The position numbers were made by a program, and so were the translations under genes. From Lysobacterales bacterium (lineage in GTDB: Bacteria; Pseudomonadota; Gammaproteobacteria; Xanthomonadales; SZUA-36), in assembly GCA_026193295.1 (NCBI GenBank), contig JAPHSB010000396.1:1-5390 (forward strand): a DNA stretch of 5,390 nucleotides, read 5' to 3'. Under the pieces are notes generated by a model, which worked only from the letters and a program-made list of their open reading frames with translations, had not been told where the DNA came from and searched no databases. Within the stretch, counting starts at the first letter, position 1, and each line of letters opens with the position of its first letter. Shown here in pieces: positions 1 through 5,390 of this stretch.

Positions 1-11
1 GGACTGAACAT
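1..11 (-). CDS. Possible first codons of the gene downstream of pdxJ (cut by window edge)
   Basis: An ATG at 11-9 lies 7 bases after the pdxJ stop and opens a frame reading Met-Phe-Ser before the window ends. A purine-rich GAAGGG overlaps the pdxJ stop but sits rather close to this ATG, so the start is uncertain. In many Gammaproteobacteria the gene after pdxJ is acpS (holo-ACP synthase). Three codons cannot show identity, so no symbol is given. Confidence 0.3.
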
Positions 12-18
12 CGACCCT

Positions 19-738
19 TCAGGCCGATTGCATCGCCCGTTTCATTTCGCGCACGGCTTCGTCCAGGCCGACGAAGATCGCACGAGCGATAATCGAGTGG
101 CCGATATTCAGCTCAGTCATATGCGGCAGGCGGGTTACAGCTTGCACGTTTTCCAGGTGCAAGCCGTGGCCGGCGTTGATATGCAGGCCCAACTCGTGTC
201 CGAGCAGGCAGGCCTCGTGCAGGCGTTGGAGCTCTCGCTGTTGTTCTTCCCCTGCGGTATCGGCGTAGGTGCCGGTATGCAGTTCAACCACAGGGGCGCC
301 CGCCGCAGCGGCAGCCCGCAACTGGTCCGGATCGGGGTCGATAAACAGCGATACCCGGATCCCTGCAGCCTGCAGGCGCGCGACAGCGGCAGCCACTGTG
401 GAAGGATTGGCCGCAACGTCCAAACCACCCTCGGTGGTCAGTTCGTTGCGTTTTTCCGGGACCAGGCAAACATCCGCAGGACTTTGCCGCAGGGCAAAGT
501 CCACCATTTCGGGGGTAACCGCCATTTCGAGATTGATACGCGTAGTCGTGGTCACGCACAGTGACTCGACATCAGCATCCTGGATATGACGGCGGTCCTC
601 GCGCAGGTGCACCGTTATGGAATCCGCACCGGCGAGCTCGGCCAGCCGTGCAGCTTCAATGACCGAAGGATAAGAAGTGCCACGGGCCTGGCGAATGGTA
701 GCCACATGATCGATATTGACGCCTAGTAGAACAGCCAT
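19..738 (-). CDS. pdxJ: Pyridoxine 5'-phosphate synthase PdxJ
   Basis: PdxJ catalyses the last step of the DXP-dependent vitamin B6 pathway in the cytoplasm. It condenses 1-deoxy-D-xylulose 5-phosphate with 3-amino-2-oxopropyl phosphate (from PdxA) to give pyridoxine 5'-phosphate. The 239-residue product has the usual length of this TIM-barrel family (E. coli 243). Hallmarks visible are GVNIDHVAT at 6-14, VHLREDRRHI at 43-52 (active-site His44), NLEMA at 69-73 (Glu71), LVPEKR at 92-97, TTEGGLDV at 101-108, ELHTG at 152-156 (Glu152), NAGHGL at 188-193 (His191) and ELNIGHSII at 209-217. The start is the ATG at 738. It has a GAGGA ribosome binding site about 8 bases upstream and matches the family N-terminus. 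The gene follows recO by 22 bases and is the last complete gene of the run. Its product has no functional link to rnc or era, so the pairing looks like conserved operon membership. No terminator hairpin is seen after it, which fits continued transcription past the left edge. Confidence 0.97.
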   Translation of the reverse strand: MAVLLGVNIDHVATIRQARGTSYPSVIEAARLAELAGADSITVHLREDRRHIQDADVESLCVTTTTRINLEMAVTPEMVDFALRQSPADVCLVPEKRNELTTEGGLDVAANPSTVAAAVARLQAAGIRVSLFIDPDPDQLRAAAAAGAPVVELHTGTYADTAGEEQQRELQRLHEACLLGHELGLHINAGHGLHLENVQAVTRLPHMTELNIGHSIIARAIFVGLDEAVREMKRAMQSA

Positions 739-760
739 AGTCTCGTTCCTCGCCTGCCCT

Positions 761-1456
761 TCATGAAAACAGTTGCTGGGAGTTGATCACCCGGTCTCCC
801 AGGTAGTATCGGATCAGCTTGCGCATCAGGTTTTTCAGCTCCCTGAGATGTTGCTCGCCGATGACGCCTGATTTTAGCGCCAGCAGCGCTGCACCGGAAA
901 CCAGTTCGTCCGCCGGTCCGTTCTCTCGCCCCCGCAGGACCGGTCCGGACTCGGGCTGGTAGAGGTACCATGCGTCGGGGCGAATCTCCTGTCCCGAGAC
1001 ACTGTCATGCTCCAGTTGCAGACCGAATCCCGCCGCCGACAATACGTGGTATTCAAACAGGCGCAATATGGGCTGCGCTGCCCGGCCATCGGCCAATTCG
1101 GCCAGCATTCGGCGGTATTGGTCAAACAGCCCCGCATGCGGATCGGAGCGCTGCAGAAAACGGACCAGCAACTCGTTCCCATACAGCGCGCAAAAAAGGG
1201 GTTCACCGGCCAGTGCCGGGGGGGCCGCCACCTGGTCGGCATCGGTCAAGGTTCCGAGTTCACCTCGCTGGGTCCAGCTGAGCAGCAAGGGACGGAACGG
1301 CTGCAGCATGTTTTTCCAGCGTGAACGCGCACCCCGCGCGCCCCGTGCAACCAGGCCGATGCGGCCATGTTCACGCGAAAAGGCCTCCAACAACACGCTG
1401 GACTCATGGTAGGGCCTGCTGTGCAGTATGAAAGAAGGTTCCAGCTGGGCACGCAT
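761..1456 (-). CDS. recO: DNA repair protein RecO
   Basis: RecO works in the RecFOR pathway. With RecR it helps RecA displace SSB from single-stranded DNA at gaps and can anneal complementary strands. The 231-residue product is close to the E. coli length (242). The N-terminal OB-fold (about residues 1-80) carries the typical run in which a tyrosine and HESSVLLEAFSREHGR (near 16-32) lead into LVARGARGARS. The rest is the helical C-terminal domain, with GNELLVRFLQRSDPH in the middle and a C-terminus rich in Leu, Arg and Lys. Only one cysteine (in LFCALYG) is present, so the four-cysteine zinc site of some bacterial RecO proteins is absent, as in enteric RecO. The ATG at 1456 lies 6 bases after the era stop. 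No strong Shine-Dalgarno is visible before it, so translation is probably coupled to era. RecO is poorly conserved; the call rests on these motifs plus its canonical place between era and pdxJ. Confidence 0.95.
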   Translation of the reverse strand: MRAQLEPSFILHSRPYHESSVLLEAFSREHGRIGLVARGARGARSRWKNMLQPFRPLLLSWTQRGELGTLTDADQVAAPPALAGEPLFCALYGNELLVRFLQRSDPHAGLFDQYRRMLAELADGRAAQPILRLFEYHVLSAAGFGLQLEHDSVSGQEIRPDAWYLYQPESGPVLRGRENGPADELVSGAALLALKSGVIGEQHLRELKNLMRKLIRYYLGDRVINSQQLFS

Positions 1457-1462
1457 GTGCGG

Positions 1463-2356
1463 TCAATCGTCGTAGCCGAATTGCCGCAGCGCCCGTTCGC
1501 TGTCGGACCAGTCCCGGCTGACCTTCACCCACAGCCGAACGAAGACCGGTTCGCCGAACAACTCCTGCAATTCGTGTCTTGCCGCTGTGCCAACCTGCTT
1601 GAGTACACTACCGCCCTTACCGATCACTATCTGCTTCTGACCTTCCCGCTCGATCCAGATGATGGCGCCGATTCGCAGCACACTCCCGGTTCGCTTGAAC
1701 TCTTCGATTTCCACGGTCAGTGCATAGGGCAGTTCCTGGTGCAGGCGCTGCATCAACTGCTCACGGATCAATTCAGCCGCAAGGAAGCGCTCACTGCGAT
1801 CCGTAAACTGGTCTTCGTCGTAAAACGGCCTGGAAAACGGCAGGAAGCGCAACACAGCGCGCTCCAGGTCGGCCACTCCGTCGCCGGTCCGGGCGGCCAC
1901 CATGAGTACTTCGCGGAAACGGTCGGCCCCGACTTCCTCGGCCACAAAGCGCAGGAGCCTGGCCTTGTCGGCGACGAGATCGATCTTGTTGACTACCAAC
2001 ACCACCGGCACATCGACGCGGGCCAGCGTCCGGGCAACGTGCTCATCCTGCTTGGTCCAGCGCGGGGCTTCAACCAGGAAAAGGATCAGGTCGACGTCCT
2101 GGAACGAAGCCTGCGCGATACGATTCATATAGCGATTCAGGGCACGCCGGGCCGCGAGGTGGATACCCGGTGTATCGATGTATATCACCTGCCCCTGCGC
2201 CGTGGTCTTGATGCCGGCGATACGCTGTCGCGTCGTCTGTGGCTTGGCCGTGACGATACTGAGCTTCTGGCCCAGTATCCGGTTCATGAGCGTCGATTTT
2301 CCGACATTGGGGCGTCCGACCAGCGCCACGTAGCCACAGCGAAAATCCGCTGACAT
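1463..2356 (-). CDS. era: GTPase Era (16S rRNA / 30S assembly factor)
   Basis: Era is an essential Ras-like GTPase. It binds the 3' end of 16S rRNA through a KH domain and checks late 30S maturation. The start used is the ATG at 2356 (297 residues; E. coli 301), because the following MSADFRCG aligns with the known Era N-terminus. The GTPase domain shows G1 GRPNVGKS at 14-21, the switch I region KPQTTR at 38-43, G3 DTPG at 61-64 and G4 NKID at 123-126. The G5 region reads VAARTG near 153-158, with Ala where Ser usually stands. The C-terminal KH domain has VIGKGGSVLKQVG at 244-256, then LWVKV and the conserved ending with RALRQFGYDD. A GTG at 2377, forming GTGA with the rnc stop, would add 7 residues; AGGGGA lies about 10 bases upstream of it. 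Starts further upstream would run deep into rnc and give an unconserved tail. The ATG start lies 17 bases after the rnc stop, and recO follows after 6 bases. Confidence 0.97.
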   Translation of the reverse strand: MSADFRCGYVALVGRPNVGKSTLMNRILGQKLSIVTAKPQTTRQRIAGIKTTAQGQVIYIDTPGIHLAARRALNRYMNRIAQASFQDVDLILFLVEAPRWTKQDEHVARTLARVDVPVVLVVNKIDLVADKARLLRFVAEEVGADRFREVLMVAARTGDGVADLERAVLRFLPFSRPFYDEDQFTDRSERFLAAELIREQLMQRLHQELPYALTVEIEEFKRTGSVLRIGAIIWIEREGQKQIVIGKGGSVLKQVGTAARHELQELFGEPVFVRLWVKVSRDWSDSERALRQFGYDD

Positions 2357-2373
2357 GCCTGGGTCGTCAGCGT

Positions 2374-3051
2374 TCACCCGGTCACCGTCCCCTGCAGTAG
2401 CTCGAGGATTCTGGACGCCGCGGCCTGTTCCGCCTTGCGCCTGCTGCGGCCGCATTCCTCGACCTCCGTACCGTCGTCGGTCAGCCGGCAAGACACGTGG
2501 AACTTCTTGGCATGGTCGGCGCCTTCCTCATCCACCAGAACGTATTGAGGTAAGGCACGGCCCCGTGCCTGCAGCCACTCCTGCAGCCGGGTCTTCGGGT
2601 CCTTCAGGTCTTCAGCATCGGGCAGCCTGTCGATCAGGGGATCGAACAGGCTCAGAACGACCTCGCGGCAAGCCTCGTAACCGCCGTCGATGAAGATGGC
2701 GCCCAGCAGCGCCTCGAATGCGTCGGCCAGGATCGATGCACGGCGGAATCCGCCGGACTTCAGTTCGCCCTCGCCGAGCTTGATGGCCTGGCCGAGATCC
2801 ATCGAGGTGGCCACTTCGGTCAGCGTCGAGCCGCGCACAAGTCGGGCCCGCATGCGGCTCAGGTCGCCCTCACGCGCCTCGGGCCGCAACTCGTACAAGC
2901 GCATGGCGATGACGAGGTTGAGGACGCCATCGCCGAGAAACTCCAGGCGTTCGTTGTTGGCAGCACCGAGGCTGCGGTGGGTCAGCGCCTCGCGCAGGAG
3001 GTGCGGGTCGTTGAAGCGGTAGTCGATCCCGGCTACGGAATCTCTCAACAC
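2374..3051 (-). CDS. rnc: Ribonuclease III
   Basis: RNase III is a homodimeric, Mg2+-dependent endonuclease that cuts double-stranded RNA. It processes the 30S pre-rRNA precursor and controls selected mRNAs, often including its own. The 225-residue product equals the usual enterobacterial length (226). The RIIID domain (about 1-145) has the signature NERLEFLGD at 33-41 with catalytic Glu34, Glu37 and Asp41. It also has GDLSRMRARLVRG at 62-74 and GELKSGGFRR at 95-104. ILADAFEALLG at 107-117 supplies Asp110 and the essential Glu113. The spacing Asp41-Asp110 equals that of E. coli Asp45-Asp114. The dsRNA-binding domain covers about 151-221, starting DPKTRLQEWLQ and ending with the RNA-contacting SRRKAEQAAAS at 203-213. 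The start is a GTG at 3051, one base after the DUF4845 stop; the only nearby purine run is GAGAT, so coupling to the upstream gene is likely. Its 3' end runs almost into era, the pairing found across most bacteria. Confidence 0.97.
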   Translation of the reverse strand: MLRDSVAGIDYRFNDPHLLREALTHRSLGAANNERLEFLGDGVLNLVIAMRLYELRPEAREGDLSRMRARLVRGSTLTEVATSMDLGQAIKLGEGELKSGGFRRASILADAFEALLGAIFIDGGYEACREVVLSLFDPLIDRLPDAEDLKDPKTRLQEWLQARGRALPQYVLVDEEGADHAKKFHVSCRLTDDGTEVEECGRSRRKAEQAAASRILELLQGTVTG

Positions 3052-3052
3052 G

Positions 3053-3427
3053 TCATCTCAGCACGACAGTGCGGTCGAAGCTGCCCACGATGTCGATGTT
3101 GCCGAGGAAGTCTTCGCGGATTTCGTAAGCCACCCGCACCTTGATGCCATCGGTCGTTTTGGAGATGCGAATGTTGTTAGGCTTTATGTTGTTGCTGGCG
3201 TAACTCACCCACAGGCTGCGCTGGATGCTGTCCTTGATCTGGCTGGGAGACTTCGACTTCGCCATGGGATCGTTTTCCAGCTTGTTCATGGCGCCAATCA
3301 GCGCGTTATACTCCAGGTACATCGGGATGACCCGCATGCCGGCATAGGCGAAGAACAGCACGACGACCAGGACGATCAGAAAACCGATCAGCGTCAACCC
3401 CTTGTTTTTACTGATTTTTTTGTCCAT
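3053..3427 (-). CDS. DUF4845-type small membrane protein with prepilin-like N-terminus
   Basis: The function is not established. The 124-residue product has a short Lys-rich N-terminus (MDKKISKNKG) and one hydrophobic segment at about 11-30 (LTLIGFLIVLVVVLFFAYAG). After it come RVIPMYLEYN at 32-41 and a polar C-terminal domain. Place, length and this layout match the DUF4845 family, which in Pseudomonas and relatives sits between lepB and rnc. The positive charge before the span suggests cytoplasmic N-terminus and periplasmic C-terminus. The KG-LTLIGFL junction resembles a type IV prepilin or pseudopilin cleavage site, but Gly stands where pilins carry Glu5. The start is the ATG at 3427, with AAGGA 8 bases upstream. 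A longer frame reaches 3598, but it would run into the 3' end of lepB and across the promoter candidate, with no conserved content. Hand-counted G+C is about 54%, below the 60-68% of nearby samples, matching its Lys/Asn/Ile-rich protein. It is the first gene after the promoter candidate, and rnc follows after one base. Confidence 0.85.
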   Translation of the reverse strand: MDKKISKNKGLTLIGFLIVLVVVLFFAYAGMRVIPMYLEYNALIGAMNKLENDPMAKSKSPSQIKDSIQRSLWVSYASNNIKPNNIRISKTTDGIKVRVAYEIREDFLGNIDIVGSFDRTVVLR

Positions 3428-3435
3428 CACTTGTT

Positions 3436-3440
3436 TCCTT
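3436..3440 (-). promoter_or_regulatory. Ribosome binding site of the DUF4845 gene
   Basis: The minus strand reads AAGGA, ending 8 bases before the ATG at 3427. This is the strongest Shine-Dalgarno in the intergenic region. It decides the start against the longer frame that opens at 3598. Confidence 0.75.
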
Positions 3441-3445
3441 GTGTT

Positions 3446-3483
3446 GTGGATCCCGAATCGACCCCGGATCGTGAAGATTCCAC
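3446..3483 (-). promoter_or_regulatory. Candidate leader hairpin ahead of DUF4845-rnc-era
   Basis: On the minus strand GTGGA (3483-3479) can pair with TCCAC (3450-3446). Inside, CGATC/GGTCG (3471-3459) can form a 5-bp hairpin with a CGG loop, containing one wobble pair. The two stems are separated by unpaired stretches of 7 and 8 bases. An alternative pairing is GAATC (3480-3476) with GATTC (3459-3455). The element ends 5 bases before the AAGGA ribosome binding site. In E. coli the rnc leader forms a stem-loop that RNase III cuts, giving autoregulation. A similar role here is inference; the stems are short and were found by eye. Confidence 0.3.
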
Positions 3484-3517
3484 TGTGCGCCCGCTCGCAG
3501 GGTCCTGAAACATGCAT

Positions 3518-3546
3518 ACTATAGCGCCAACCGCATGATCTGAAAA
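3518..3546 (-). promoter_or_regulatory. Sigma-70-like promoter candidate for DUF4845-rnc-era-recO-pdxJ
   Basis: On the minus strand a -35 box TTTTCA (3546-3541, 4 of 6 matches to TTGACA) and a -10 box TATAGT (3523-3518, 5 of 6 matches to TATAAT) are separated by 17 bases. Transcription would start near 3511, giving a leader of about 85 bases before the DUF4845 ATG. The site lies just after the lepB stop in the only sizeable gap of the window. It is the natural place for a second transcription unit, like the rnc promoter known after lepB in E. coli. Confidence 0.5.
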
Positions 3547-3558
3547 AGTAAAACGGTA

Positions 3559-4359
3559 TCAGTGAATCCCGCTGCCGATCCGAGACAGGTCGCCACACCC
3601 TTTCTTGTAGTCAAAATTCAGCCAGATGCCGACCGCGCGCCCCATCAGGTGACTCTCAGGCACGAAACCCCATTCACGGCTGTCATTGCTGCGGTCCCGG
3701 TTATCGCCCATCACGAAATAATGCCCCTCCGGCACGACCCACTGCTGATTGCGGCCAGCCGAGTTCTCGTGGATCAGGATGTCATGATTCGCGTCGCCCA
3801 GTTTTTCCTCCATGAGCATGGCATCAGCGCGAGGCGTATCGCATTTGATGTCGCTGCTCGCATAGCGGCCCTGCGCAACGGTGCTCAGCGCTTCTCCGTT
3901 GATGAACAGCTGCTTGTCCCGGTAGGTAATGGTGTCTCCGGGCAGTCCGACCATGCGCTTGATGAAGTTGACCTTGGGATCCACCGGATAGCGGAAGACG
4001 ACCACATCGCCTCGCTCCGGCTCCCCGATAGAGACCACTTTGCGGTTCAGCACCGGCAGCCTGAGCCCGTAAGCGAACTTGTTGACCACGATGAAATCAC
4101 CAATCAAAAGCGTCGGGATCATGGATCCGGATGGGATCTTGAACGGCTCGAACAGGAACGATCGAAACAGCAGGACGATCAGCAGAATGGGAAAAAGGGA
4201 CCGGGAATACTCCACCAGGACCGGATCGCGCGGCCGCTGCAGGTCTTTCTGCACGGCCCGATCCATCCGCCGGCGCCGCAACAGCCAGCTGTCGAACAGC
4301 CAGATTACACCGGTCAGCCCGGTCAGCAGCACCAGCAGCAGTGAAAAATCGGGTTTCAT
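3559..4359 (-). CDS. lepB: Signal peptidase I LepB
   Basis: LepB is the inner-membrane serine protease that cleaves signal peptides from Sec- and Tat-exported preproteins, using a Ser-Lys dyad on the periplasmic face. The 266-residue product is shorter than E. coli LepB (324) but normal for other Gammaproteobacteria. Two membrane spans are visible, about 5-22 and 55-70, with a basic cytoplasmic loop between them (RRRR at 28-31). The catalytic domain follows. Box B is FKIPSGSMIPTLLIGD at 73-88 with nucleophile Ser79. Box C is RGDVVVFRYP at 116-125. Box D is NFIKRMVGLPGD at 131-142 with general base Lys134. Box E is GDNRDRSNDSREWGFVP at 218-234. The start is the ATG at 4359, 8 bases after the lepA stop. 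Its GAGGT ribosome binding site (4374-4370) lies inside the last codons of lepA, which suggests co-transcription and coupling. The stop is followed by the window's only long gap. Confidence 0.97.
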   Translation of the reverse strand: MKPDFSLLLVLLTGLTGVIWLFDSWLLRRRRMDRAVQKDLQRPRDPVLVEYSRSLFPILLIVLLFRSFLFEPFKIPSGSMIPTLLIGDFIVVNKFAYGLRLPVLNRKVVSIGEPERGDVVVFRYPVDPKVNFIKRMVGLPGDTITYRDKQLFINGEALSTVAQGRYASSDIKCDTPRADAMLMEEKLGDANHDILIHENSAGRNQQWVVPEGHYFVMGDNRDRSNDSREWGFVPESHLMGRAVGIWLNFDYKKGCGDLSRIGSGIH

Positions 4360-4367
4360 CGTCGATA

Positions 4368-5390
<1,023 letters not shown>

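Noticed and set aside
28..564. A 178-codon plus-strand open frame opposite pdxJ
   Set aside because: Antisense to an intact pdxJ with all active-site motifs; no recognisable domain in the translated product.
739..760. Promoter or terminator between recO and pdxJ
   Set aside because: The 22 bases hold only the pdxJ ribosome binding site; there is no room for a promoter of its own and no hairpin followed by a T run.
1367..2353. A 328-codon plus-strand open frame opposite era and the start of recO
   Set aside because: It lies antisense to clearly conserved era, its protein shows no family motif or domain, and G+C-rich coding sequence often leaves the opposite strand open. No ribosome binding site or promoter stands out.
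2357..2491. A 45-residue N-terminal extension of Era reaching into rnc
   Set aside because: The extra sequence is the rnc dsRNA-binding region read in another frame, Arg/Gly-rich and unlike any Era N-terminus. The GTG at 2377 is the only extended start worth keeping open.
3428..3598. A 57-residue N-terminal extension of the DUF4845 protein
   Set aside because: It would overlap the lepB end, run through the promoter candidate and leader, and place unconserved sequence before the typical basic tail and membrane span. The AAGGA site supports the ATG at 3427.
3562..4344. A 260-codon plus-strand open frame covering almost all of lepB
   Set aside because: Mirror image of lepB with a His/Asp/Gln-rich composition typical of antisense frames. 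LepB carries all catalytic boxes on the other strand.

Overview
The window is one densely packed chromosomal block in which every gene reads on the minus strand. In transcription order it runs: lepA (3' part only), lepB, a small single-span membrane protein of the DUF4845 type, rnc, era, recO and pdxJ. A possible first few codons of another gene lie at the left edge. The order lepA-lepB-(DUF4845)-rnc-era-recO-pdxJ is a classic conserved neighbourhood of Gammaproteobacteria. The extra DUF4845 gene between lepB and rnc matches the Pseudomonas-type arrangement and not the enterobacterial one. Hand-counted G+C is mostly about 60-68%, which also suits a moderately GC-rich gammaproteobacterium. The genus cannot be named from this sequence.

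Layout, right to left. The last 340 codons of elongation factor 4 (lepA, 5390-4368) are followed after 8 bases by signal peptidase I (lepB, 4359-3559). A 131-base gap (3558-3428) is the only real intergenic region. It holds a good sigma-70-like promoter candidate (-35 at 3541-3546, -10 at 3518-3523), a potential leader hairpin (3446-3483) and a clear ribosome binding site for the DUF4845 gene (3427-3053). From there the genes are nearly seamless: rnc starts on a GTG one base after the DUF4845 stop, the era start overlaps the end of rnc, recO starts 6 bases after era, and pdxJ starts 22 bases after recO. The simplest reading is an upstream lepA-lepB unit and a second unit, DUF4845-rnc-era-recO-pdxJ, with its own promoter. 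Read-through between the two is possible.

The genes mostly serve core functions. LepA acts on the translating ribosome. LepB removes signal peptides at the inner membrane. RNase III processes rRNA and other double-stranded RNA. Era is a GTPase checkpoint for 30S assembly. RecO loads RecA during recombinational repair. PdxJ makes pyridoxine 5'-phosphate. All recognised enzymes keep their catalytic residues and normal lengths, and no frameshift, insertion sequence, CRISPR array, tRNA or phage remnant is visible. This is a housekeeping region. The least understood items are the DUF4845 protein, with its prepilin-like N-terminus and lower G+C, and the structured leader in front of it and rnc.
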